From NCBI GenBank assembly GCA_945787595.1, contig CALZJV010000062.1, positions 1-15,932 of the forward strand: DNA of 15,932 bases, given 5' to 3'. The notes beneath the pieces were generated by a model, which made no database searches, was not told the DNA's origin, and saw only the letters and a list, made by a program, of their open reading frames with translations. A program made the position numbers and the translations under genes. The stretch's first letter is position 1; each line of letters opens with the position of its first letter. Source of the stretch: an uncultured Desulfobacterales bacterium (GTDB lineage Bacteria; Desulfobacterota; Desulfobacteria; Desulfobacterales; JAFDCJ01). This document shows positions 1 through 6,775 of this stretch, piece by piece.

Positions 1-171
1 TACGATCAATCTTTTTTCAGGATTCAAGACAGCCTGAAAGGAGCTAAAAATAGAATTGCGGTGGAACGTAAAAGCCACAACGACGCAGTCCAGATTTTGA
101 ATACCTACATCCGGACGTATTTCGCAGATTTTAGGGTATCGCCATGTTGCCTTGCCTTTTTAATGCGTTAA
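1..171 (+). pseudogene. C-terminal fragment of a LemA-family protein, 5' end outside window, 3' end apparently broken
   Basis: Reading frame 1 is open from the first base to a TAA at 169-171. Residues 5-37 read like the conserved C-terminal helix of LemA proteins: FFRIQDSLKGAKNRIAVERK followed by a SHNDAVQ-x-LNTYIRT stretch, matching the family pattern of LQDEL-x-GTENRIAVAR-x-x-YNEAVQ-x-YNT-x-IR. LemA proteins are small, membrane-anchored helical proteins of unclear function. After the IR (about residue 38) the family normally continues with FPxNLIAGLFGF-like sequence for some 40 residues. Here it becomes TYFADF and then an unrelated cysteine-containing tail that stops after about 19 residues, so the end looks frameshifted or replaced. 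The upstream part is not visible. It has no link to secretion and marks the left border of the T6SS locus. Seen: the motif. Inferred: the breakage. Confidence 0.65.
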
Positions 172-1121
172 ATAAGTGAAATGGCGCAAGACGAATTGAT
201 TTTCTTTGAGGTGTCACCCAATATTTTATAACAAACCACACTGATTTAACCTTGACTGAATTAAAACTACCTCTCTCTCAAACCTATACCCCATTATACC
301 GTTTGCCTTGTAAATATTTTTCTAAATAAATGTTGCTTCATTTGACGTGTAAATTAAGTTGACATTTTTTGTATATTTAATTTTCAGTCTTTTTGTGTTC
401 GAGCATCATGTCTCATTTAAATATTTTAATTCTTATTATAATTACATGTAATATTAGGTGATTAAGAAAAATAGCCAGATCTTATCGATAGAAATCTTAA
501 CTGGCACGGATAGTGCTAAATATTTGAGAGGACATGACACATGCTTAACAGAAAATCTAAAAAGAGAAGAGATGATTAACATGACTTATCATGCAGTCAA
601 ATATTGTGAAGTAGATTTGAGATGCCACTGAAACCAAATTTTTATTGTCCAAAGAAGGACCTTGACAAAACTAGGGCAATACATTAAGGTTGCTCAAACA
701 GCAAATTTATTATATTCAATCAATTTAGTTCCTTAATCCGTCATATAAATCTGACTGACCCTTAATGAATAGTCAGTTTCTCTGTTATCTATTTTTTTCT
801 AAGATCCTTATTATTCTGCTGTTCCTTCAACAATTTGTACTCTCCAGACATAAAACGTTAAGGGGGCATGATTTGCTGAGAGAATTCAATGACCGCTGTT
901 AAAGTAGTTACTCCCTCGAATTTATAAGGTGAAAGCAGCCTAAATATATCCATCAATGTATGCCGTTGATTAGTGGACCGATGTCTTCATATGCCCTGAT
1001 GATCGGCTGTATGTACTGACGTTCCAATGCCATCACGTTGTTCGGGCATGACGGTCCTATTGAGATTTGATGAATAATTATTCTAATGGCGTTCTGATTG
1101 GTGGGAAGGGTATCATCTGTA
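172..1121. other. A+T-rich leader region without a convincing intact gene
   Basis: This 950-base stretch is visibly richer in A and T than the cluster that follows, with frequent stops in all frames. I see no tRNA, rRNA or intact gene over about 35 codons with a good ribosome site. It holds a sigma-54 promoter candidate at 502-517, two tiny frames downstream of it (541-579 and 572-631), and a possible decayed minus-strand frame at 789-1033. A 6-bp inverted repeat, CTGACT at 751-756 and AGTCAG at 771-776, is too weak to call. The region probably contains decayed genes plus the long leader of the T6SS operon. Confidence 0.5.
502..517 (+). promoter_or_regulatory. Candidate sigma-54 (RpoN) promoter
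   Basis: The sequence is TGGCAC, five bases, then GTGC and T. The sigma-54 consensus is TGGCAC-N5-TTGCW, so the -24 box is perfect, the spacing is exact and the essential GC of the -12 box is present; only the first T of the -12 box is replaced by G. The predicted start of transcription is near 528. Sigma-54 with an enhancer-binding activator is an established regulator of several T6SS loci. The weak point is distance: the first large gene starts about 595 bases downstream, so the leader would be long, or the site may serve a lost gene. No closer site of this quality was found. Confidence 0.45.
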
Positions 1122-3335
1122 ATGAAAGAGATATTGCCGCCATCGTTGTTGCCGTATCTTCAGTCCGATGATAATCCATTTAGACTGGAGCTATCTCTAA
1201 GCTCGAGAGAAATTTCATCTCTTGAGAATACCCCCTTCCCTTTTTTGCTGATCAGTGGGTCCACTCCTTTCGAACGCCTTCTCGAGGCGAAAATCATCAC
1301 AGATGCCGGCAGTGACGTTCGGCGGGTATTTCTTCTGCAGCAATCGGATGTCTATCCTTATATACCGGACGAAATCTGGCCCATCACGAACGATGACATC
1401 GATCACCGCTGGCAAGAAACCTCTAAATTGTTTTCTTCTCAATCTGGATCAGGTGGTTCAATTCCAATTATCCTGGCCGAGCAGACAAATAACAATAGAG
1501 AGGTTCTACCGTTTCATTCACTGTTTTATTGTGTATTTAAAGACAGCTATTTCCACCCGCCATGCACGCAATGCGGCAATTTATTACAATTGTGCCGGGA
1601 TGACACACTGCTGACAGCGTCAAACCTTACATCTTACACCTCGTCTTTGAAAAGGCATCTTTATTGTCCGGCCTGTCTGCAAGCTACCGGCAGCACACAG
1701 TTCTATGCTTTTTCGCGGGAAGGAACCGACCCCCCTGAAATCAAAGATCGCTGGGATCTATTAGATGACTTTGGCAATTTGATCATAAAATCCGAATCCA
1801 AGGAATATTTTCCCTGTTTTTCCTGCCCTGAACGCACCACCTGTTACGGAACGAACAATCAGGTGATGTCCAGGATTGTGCCTTATTCATTTTATCCGTT
1901 TTATTTGCTGATATTTAAAGCTGCAACCCTATGTGCGGCTGATTTTTTAGCGCTTCTATCGGGAGCCTCCGTCGAGGTACTTCGCGACAATCTGTCCCGA
2001 AAAAAGGCCTATGGCAGACTTCGTTGTTTAGAAGCCTTTGAACAGCAGCCGAAGCCCTCATACTTTTTATTCGGCAGTGGCAGCGGAAAAAGCTTTTTGG
2101 AGATTTTGTACCTTAAGCTTTCGTTTCTTGGAGAACTGATCGGGGAGATTTTGTCGGGTTCAGATGGTGCGACCTATTTCGATGTCCCGTTGTCTCTGGA
2201 TCGGGTCTGGGTCAGAACGGCAGATCAGGCCGGTTTGCTGCCGCAATTTTGGAATTTCAAGCTGACTATTTTAGACATTTGGACGGACTTAATCCGTCAA
2301 CCCCACCTGTCGAGATATCCGCCGGCTTACGGTCATCATATCTTGGGTACCATTTGGTTTTACATCTTATTGGCAAACGGCCGCCAATCCGTTGAAATAA
2401 TTCGGGCCGAACTGGATAAACTTGTGCCGGCGCTCAGCGCTCAGGACAGGCTATTTTCGGAAATCATTCAGACAGAGGGGGCTGGTACGGTTTTAGGGCC
2501 TGAAAACATTTTTTGGAATCCGCAAGCAAAGCAAATCAAAGATACCTGGCGGTTCCTGTGGCGCAGATCGCTGGACATTGGCGGCGCCTTGTTGGCCGCA
2601 AGTATGCAACCGGAGCGCAAATGGTCCGCAGATGAGTTCTGGCTAGATTATAACGCACTTAGAGAGGATATCAAAACGGAGTTATTCGGGCTAGTGACTG
2701 CGGCAACCCGGACCGAACATCCTGATGAGGATAGGGAGATATCGGATATTTTGAAACGGTTGCTCGCAAGGTGGCATACGGAAATCAAGCCGCTTGAAGC
2801 CCCTGCCGCAGAGCAGGAAGCTGAAACATTTGTATTACCCGGACGGCAAAAACCGCCGGACCTTGCCGAAACGGTCATACTTTCACCAAATTCCCCAGAG
2901 AAAGAATCCTTCTCATCCAGCCTGCCTGATGATGAAAAGGAAACTCTAATAATGCCGCCGCAAAACCGGTTCGCTCGGCCAAGCCCGGAAACCGAATCAC
3001 CGGATGATGAAATTATCCAGGAAACCGTGATTCTGTCGCCCGGAAATTCCGTGCCGCCGCCACACGCTGAATGGATGGATTCCGGCATGGACCAAGATGA
3101 TCTGCCTGAAACGGTCGTGATATCGCCGGGTGCACGTCCGGCGGATCGTGCGATATCTCAAGCACGGGCGGCCGTTCAGAACCAATCGAACCAAATAATC
3201 GGACAACCGGATGGGGAAAAGGTCCGGCCCAATGTAGATCATGGGAAAAAAGAAGACCCGTCGCAAGATGACGATATTTTGACTGAAACCATTATTTTAC
3301 GACCGGGAAAAAACAAAGGCCCCAAAAATGAGTGA
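1122..3335 (+). CDS. Unrecognised cysteine-cluster protein with a six-copy Glu-Thr-aliphatic tail, first gene of the T6SS cluster
   Basis: I do not recognise the family. With the ATG at 1122 it has 737 residues; TTG (1098) and GTG (1101) lie in frame upstream, but an AAGGG at 1106-1110 is about 11 bases before the ATG, and the sequence from MKEILPPSLL on looks like a natural start. There is no signal peptide or clear membrane segment, so it is probably cytoplasmic. Residues 148-185 carry CTQC and CPAC about 30 residues apart, a zinc-ribbon-like spacing; CFSC plus a sixth-position Cys follow at 232-241. Residues 300-520 are a mostly helical region rich in Trp, Tyr and Leu. From about residue 560 the protein becomes Pro/Asp/Glu/Ser-rich and apparently disordered, with six ETVILSPG-type motifs at Thr 569, 584, 608, 635, 664 and 723. 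It overlaps the next gene by 8 bases, so the two are probably translationally coupled. A role in T6SS control is inferred from position and from the motifs only. Confidence 0.85.
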   Translation: MKEILPPSLLPYLQSDDNPFRLELSLSSREISSLENTPFPFLLISGSTPFERLLEAKIITDAGSDVRRVFLLQQSDVYPYIPDEIWPITNDDIDHRWQETSKLFSSQSGSGGSIPIILAEQTNNNREVLPFHSLFYCVFKDSYFHPPCTQCGNLLQLCRDDTLLTASNLTSYTSSLKRHLYCPACLQATGSTQFYAFSREGTDPPEIKDRWDLLDDFGNLIIKSESKEYFPCFSCPERTTCYGTNNQVMSRIVPYSFYPFYLLIFKAATLCAADFLALLSGASVEVLRDNLSRKKAYGRLRCLEAFEQQPKPSYFLFGSGSGKSFLEILYLKLSFLGELIGEILSGSDGATYFDVPLSLDRVWVRTADQAGLLPQFWNFKLTILDIWTDLIRQPHLSRYPPAYGHHILGTIWFYILLANGRQSVEIIRAELDKLVPALSAQDRLFSEIIQTEGAGTVLGPENIFWNPQAKQIKDTWRFLWRRSLDIGGALLAASMQPERKWSADEFWLDYNALREDIKTELFGLVTAATRTEHPDEDREISDILKRLLARWHTEIKPLEAPAAEQEAETFVLPGRQKPPDLAETVILSPNSPEKESFSSSLPDDEKETLIMPPQNRFARPSPETESPDDEIIQETVILSPGNSVPPPHAEWMDSGMDQDDLPETVVISPGARPADRAISQARAAVQNQSNQIIGQPDGEKVRPNVDHGKKEDPSQDDDILTETIILRPGKNKGPKNE
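2823..3308 (+). repeat. Six degenerate Glu-Thr-aliphatic motifs encoded in the C-terminal tail
   Basis: Six copies of E-T-[VILF]-[VI]-[LIM]-x-P-[G] are encoded at 2823-2843 (ETFVLPG), 2868-2888 (ETVILSP), 2940-2960 (ETLIMPP), 3021-3044 (ETVILSPG), 3108-3131 (ETVVISPG) and 3285-3308 (ETIILRPG). Glu and Thr are invariant, the next three residues are always hydrophobic, and a Pro follows. The linkers between copies differ in length and sequence, so this is conserved short motifs in a variable tail, not a recent tandem duplication. The pattern fits a phosphothreonine ligand for an FHA domain, which reads mainly the residue at Thr+3 (here L, L, M, L, I, L). That function is inferred. Confidence 0.75.
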
Positions 3336-4053
3336 GTCTATCTCTGTTGATCATCTGGCCCGCGATATCCGACAAATTTATTCAGCGGATGCCCGGCAGG
3401 CTGAAGAACGTATCACCCAATACATCCAAGATCATTTAAGGTCGCTTTCCGCCACTGATAAGCTCGACATGTTGGAAAAGCTGACAGCCCAATTCGGCAC
3501 GGCGGTGCCGCTTTCCACCGGCCGGGCCTATCCGGATGATCAAGTTATGACTCGATTGTTTTCGCTGGTGCTGGGAGATAAGATCACCAGTGTCGATTTA
3601 TCATCCGCCGATTTGCTGCAGCGGCTGGCCGAGTCATTAAACACGATCTTTGATGCACTTAATAAATTAGTGGCTGTAATCGATTCCACCCTGCTGGGTA
3701 CAGATCGGGGCGATGAAACCATCCGCCAGGTTATCGGCTTTCATTTAGAGGGCCAGGATCAAACAAAATCGCTCGAGAGTTATCTAGGTCAGATCAACAA
3801 GGCCTTTTTAATTGCCCAGCAGGCATCCAAAGACGCTGCTTACCGGATTGTGGGCCAAATCCTGCAGGAACTGGACCCTGAAAAAATCAGCCAGGAGACT
3901 GAAGGTAGACTTAAATTCGGCCCATTACGCAAAGCAGAACTTTATGCTGTCTTTGTACAAAGGATGGAGAAATGTCGCCAATGGTACGAATCGGGTCGTT
4001 TTACACAGGACCTCCAACGGGAATTTGAAAAAAGTTGCCGGTCCCAGCGGTAG
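3328..4053 (+). CDS. Small helical T6SS protein resembling the C-terminal region of T6SS FHA proteins, without an FHA domain
   Basis: A 241-residue soluble protein with no signal peptide or membrane segment. Its start overlaps the stop of the previous gene (ATGAGTGA, 8 bases). The C-terminal third (about residues 150-238) contains YLGQINKAFLIAQQA, then ILQELDPEKIS, LKFGPLRKAELYAVF and a final REFEKSCRS. This matches my recollection of the C-terminal domain of T6SS FHA proteins (ImpI/Fha type): an AF-x-x-A helix, a LDPE motif, a helix around W/L-x-x-Y and a terminal REF. The middle part around LLQRLAESLNTIFDALNKLV fits the preceding helix of the same domain. The phosphothreonine-binding FHA sandwich itself is absent, since the N-terminal 100 residues are helical and lack the GR...S..N-type pattern. 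Likely role: a regulatory or assembly adaptor acting with its upstream neighbour. The assignment is a motif impression, so moderately sure. Confidence 0.5.
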   Translation: MSESISVDHLARDIRQIYSADARQAEERITQYIQDHLRSLSATDKLDMLEKLTAQFGTAVPLSTGRAYPDDQVMTRLFSLVLGDKITSVDLSSADLLQRLAESLNTIFDALNKLVAVIDSTLLGTDRGDETIRQVIGFHLEGQDQTKSLESYLGQINKAFLIAQQASKDAAYRIVGQILQELDPEKISQETEGRLKFGPLRKAELYAVFVQRMEKCRQWYESGRFTQDLQREFEKSCRSQR

Positions 4054-4138
4054 TGTCGAACCGACTCCATTTTTTTGGCGGTCAGCGATAATTACCCGGA
4101 CAAACCAGACAGGAGGAGACCCGGGGTTATTCACAAAT

Positions 4139-4145
4139 AAGGAGG
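4139..4145 (+). promoter_or_regulatory. Strong ribosome binding site deciding the TTG start of tssJ
   Basis: AAGGAGG lies six bases before TTG at 4152. It is a perfect Shine-Dalgarno sequence at optimal spacing, and the frame opened by this TTG gives a full lipoprotein signal peptide. No ATG between it and the lipobox could replace it. Confidence 0.8.
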
Positions 4146-4151
4146 TGCCCA

Positions 4152-4715
4152 TTGAAATCGTGGTGGAAATTGGTACTTGTGCTTGTTGTTGTCGTATTTT
4201 TCTTCTCATGCGGATCCAAAAAAGGATCAATTCAGAAAAGTGCCTCGGAGATAGAACCCGATAAATGGAGTTATCAAAGAGATGCCATTCGATTGATTCT
4301 GAATGCCGACCCTAAACTCAATGCCCACGACGGATTGCCTCACACGCTACACCTTTGCTTATACCAGCTCAAAGATCCAAATGCCTTTAATCAGTTCTCA
4401 GGCGATGAAGATGGACTCTATTTATTGCTGGACTGTGGCGTTTTCGACCCAAGTATCACCAGTTTCCAACGCTTGACGATTCAACCCGGACAACAGCTTA
4501 CCCAGTCATTCGATCGGGCAGAAGGATCACGGTATGTCGGGATCGCTGCCGGTTATTATATCCTTGAAAAAGAAAGAATCACCCGGTTCTTAAAAATCCC
4601 TGTGAAAATAAAACGGCGGGGAGTATTGTTTAAGAAGTATGGCGTGCCGGGAGAGTTAGATCTTGAGATAACTTTAGGACCCCAACAAATTGAAAAGGTC
4701 GAGACCATCCAATGA
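4152..4715 (+). CDS. tssJ: T6SS outer-membrane lipoprotein TssJ (VasD/Lip family)
   Basis: TssJ anchors the T6SS membrane complex to the outer membrane and holds the periplasmic end of TssM. The 187-residue product is typical in length. Residues 1-19 are a signal peptide (positively charged start, long Val/Leu/Phe core) ending in the lipobox FFSC; Cys20 would be lipidated and is followed by Gly, consistent with outer-membrane sorting. The mature part has the family's beta-sandwich pattern: AIRLILNADPKLN, HTLHLCLYQLKD, then LTIQPGQQLTQSF and YVGIAAGYYILE. The start is TTG, supported by the perfect ribosome site. It follows the previous gene after 98 bases and overlaps tssK by 4 bases (ATGA), the usual coupling for this gene pair. 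Confidence 0.92.
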   Translation: MKSWWKLVLVLVVVVFFFSCGSKKGSIQKSASEIEPDKWSYQRDAIRLILNADPKLNAHDGLPHTLHLCLYQLKDPNAFNQFSGDEDGLYLLLDCGVFDPSITSFQRLTIQPGQQLTQSFDRAEGSRYVGIAAGYYILEKERITRFLKIPVKIKRRGVLFKKYGVPGELDLEITLGPQQIEKVETIQ

Positions 4716-6103
4716 ACATGAACCGACCCCTCTACTGGAATCAAGGTTTACTGCTGCAGCCGCATCACTTTCAGCAGCAGGATGTGTATTTTCAATCTCT
4801 GCTGGATCCCTATCAGCGCTTTATACAGCCGTATCTTTGGGGTGTCGGCAGACTGGAAATTCAGGAATCCGCTCTCGGGAACCGGGCGCTCAGTCTGACC
4901 GCCGGCGAGTTTCTGCTGCCGGACAGAACCCATATTATTTTGCCCGGCAATGCCCTGGTGGAAGCCCGTTCTTTTGAAGAAGACTGGATCGAAGGGGAAA
5001 AGCCGCTGACGGTTTTCCTGGGCCTCCGCAAGTACAACGAGGTCGGAGAAAATGTCACTGTTGTGCCCGATCTGGAAAACCTGGCGGAGATTATCACCCG
5101 GTTTGTCACCACGGCCGACAGCGAAGAGATTCCGGATCTGCATCAGGAAGGTCCCACTGCGCAGATCAGGCGCATGCACTATCTGCTAAAGGTATTTTGG
5201 GGGTCTGAAATCGATCAGCTGGGGGATTATCTGCTGGTACCGCTGGCTCAGCTCATAAGATCCGGTGAAGACATTATCGTTGCCGAAAAATTTATTCCGC
5301 CCAGCCTGACCCTTTCTGCTTCCGGGCGATTATTGAAGGTTGTCCAGGAAATCAGGGATCAAATCGCGGCACGGGGCACACAACTTGAAGCTTATAAACG
5401 GGAAAGAGGGATCCACACCGCCGAGTTCGGCGCACGGGATATGGTTTATTTGCTGGCGCTGAGGTCTTTAAATCGATACATCCCTGCATTGCATCACATG
5501 ACGGACAGCGGCCATGTCCATCCCTGGTGGGTCTATGGCATGGTCAGACAAATGATTGGAGAGCTGTCTTCATTTTCCGAGGGAGTCAGCGTCATGGGGG
5601 GGACGGAAAACGATACCCGCCAGCTTCCCAAATACGACCACCGCAACCTATGGCATTGCTTTCACGAAGCCCAGCTATTGGTGACCCGCCTGCTTGATGA
5701 AATTACCGCCGGACCGGAATACATGATTCAGCTCCTTTATGACGGCACCTACTACACAACCGAGATGACGCCGCAGATGTTTGAGGGTCGCAACCGGTTT
5801 TACCTGGTATTTGAAACCGAGGAAAATCCCCAAGCGGTCTTTACCGCCATGGAGAATATCGCCAAGTTAAGTTCGCGGGAGACCCTGCCGATTCTCATCG
5901 CACGAGCTTTGCCGGGCATCCGGCTGCAACACCTGCAACTTCCCCCGCAGGAACTGCCGCGACGGGCCAACGCCATCTATTTTCAAATTGATCACCATGG
6001 GGATCAATGGGCTCATATTCCAAAGGGCAACAACATGGCCCTTTACTGGGATACGGCCCCGGAAGATCTAAAGGTCGAATTAATGATTGTCGGGAGTGTT
6101 TAA
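4712..6103 (+). CDS. tssK: T6SS baseplate-to-membrane-complex adaptor TssK (ImpJ/VasE)
   Basis: TssK forms trimers in the cytoplasm that connect the baseplate to the TssJLM complex. The N-terminal shoulder domain binds the baseplate and the C-terminal head binds TssL/TssM (known for the family). The 463-residue product has the normal length. Residues 5-30 carry the family signature, PLYWNQGLLLQPHHFQQQD, close to the usual W-x-x-G-x-x-L-x-PQHFQQQ. Later blocks also fit: LPKYDHRNLWHCFHEA at about 305-320 and the C-terminal head with LPRRANAIYFQIDH. There is no signal peptide. The ATG at 4712 overlaps the tssJ stop, and tssL starts 2 bases after its stop. An ATG three codons downstream (MNR) is a possible alternative start. 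Confidence 0.95.
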   Translation: MNMNRPLYWNQGLLLQPHHFQQQDVYFQSLLDPYQRFIQPYLWGVGRLEIQESALGNRALSLTAGEFLLPDRTHIILPGNALVEARSFEEDWIEGEKPLTVFLGLRKYNEVGENVTVVPDLENLAEIITRFVTTADSEEIPDLHQEGPTAQIRRMHYLLKVFWGSEIDQLGDYLLVPLAQLIRSGEDIIVAEKFIPPSLTLSASGRLLKVVQEIRDQIAARGTQLEAYKRERGIHTAEFGARDMVYLLALRSLNRYIPALHHMTDSGHVHPWWVYGMVRQMIGELSSFSEGVSVMGGTENDTRQLPKYDHRNLWHCFHEAQLLVTRLLDEITAGPEYMIQLLYDGTYYTTEMTPQMFEGRNRFYLVFETEENPQAVFTAMENIAKLSSRETLPILIARALPGIRLQHLQLPPQELPRRANAIYFQIDHHGDQWAHIPKGNNMALYWDTAPEDLKVELMIVGSV

Positions 6104-6105
6104 CC

Positions 6106-6771
6106 ATGCGTCTGACAGATATATTTATCGAACTGCTTGCTTATGTGACCTATTTCAACAAAAGTGTAGCGGTCAAGCAGCCTTCCTATGACCCGGTCAA
6201 GGCCGATATCACGCGGCTGATGTCAGACATAGAAATCCGGACAGGGCAGTCCAATATCACGCCGGATGATTATGATTTGGCCCGCTTTGCGGTAGTGGCC
6301 TGGGTGGATGAAACTCTTTTAAGCAGTGAGTGGCAGGATAAAGACCGATGGCAAAAGGAGTCTTTGCAGCGGCTGTATTACCAGACCGCAGATGCCGGGG
6401 AGATATTCTTTGATCGCTTAAATGCGATCGGTCTCCACCAGCGAGATGTGCGTGAAGTATACTATCTTTGTCTGGCCATGGGATTCAAAGGCCGCTATAT
6501 TCACGAAGGTGACGATTATCTTCTGGATCAGCTGAAAACCTCTAATTTGAAGCTGCTGACAGGCACTTCAGTCGGGATTCCAAACCTTGAAAAGGGCAAT
6601 TTCTTTCCGGAAGCCTTCCCGGTGGAATCCGAAGCCTTTGCCCCCTCAAAGTCGGGCCGACGCTTTTCGAAGTTTACCCTGATTGGCTTTGCCGTGCCGG
6701 TAGCGCTTTTTGTGGGCTTGTTTGTCATTTATACTTTCATTCTCGGTCACATTGGTGACAGCTTATTTTAA
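6106..6771 (+). CDS. tssL: T6SS inner-membrane protein TssL (DotU/ImpK family, short form)
   Basis: TssL is an inner-membrane protein that, with TssM and TssJ, makes the T6SS envelope channel and contacts TssK in the cytoplasm. I start it at the ATG at 6106 (GGGAG about ten bases upstream), giving 221 residues. An in-frame extension to 6007 would only read through the end of tssK. The cytoplasmic DotU domain shows FAVVAWVDETLLSSEW at about 61-76, IFFDRLNAIG at 100-109 and VYYLCLAMGFKGRY at 118-131, all hallmarks of the family. The single C-terminal membrane segment lies at about 191-213, after a basic RRFSK patch. There is no C-terminal OmpA-like peptidoglycan-binding domain, so anchoring to the wall must come from another protein or be absent. 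tssM begins 4 bases after the stop. Confidence 0.94.
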   Translation: MRLTDIFIELLAYVTYFNKSVAVKQPSYDPVKADITRLMSDIEIRTGQSNITPDDYDLARFAVVAWVDETLLSSEWQDKDRWQKESLQRLYYQTADAGEIFFDRLNAIGLHQRDVREVYYLCLAMGFKGRYIHEGDDYLLDQLKTSNLKLLTGTSVGIPNLEKGNFFPEAFPVESEAFAPSKSGRRFSKFTLIGFAVPVALFVGLFVIYTFILGHIGDSLF

Positions 6772-6775
6772 ATCG

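Noticed and set aside
359..364. TTGACA -35 box
   Set aside because: No -10 box at proper spacing; the nearest TATATT is only 7 bases away.
437..442. Perfect TATAAT -10 box
   Set aside because: No acceptable -35 box lies 16-18 bases upstream, and the region is so A+T-rich that such hexamers are expected by chance.
751..776. Inverted repeat CTGACT/AGTCAG as a terminator
   Set aside because: Only 6 bp with a 14-base loop and no immediate T-run.
1087..1102. Second sigma-54-like site next to the first gene (TGGCGT-N5-TTGG)
   Set aside because: The -12 box lacks the essential GC and the -24 box has a mismatch, so it is much weaker than the site at 502.
2073..2095. GSGSGKS-like P-loop in the first large protein
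   Set aside because: The Walker A pattern needs Gly four residues before the GK; here that position is Phe, and there is no convincing Walker B, so I do not call it an NTPase.
6710..6775. 22-codon N-terminal extension of tssM from TTG
   Set aside because: It lies inside tssL in another frame and would precede the first membrane segment without function; ATG at 6776 is the natural start.
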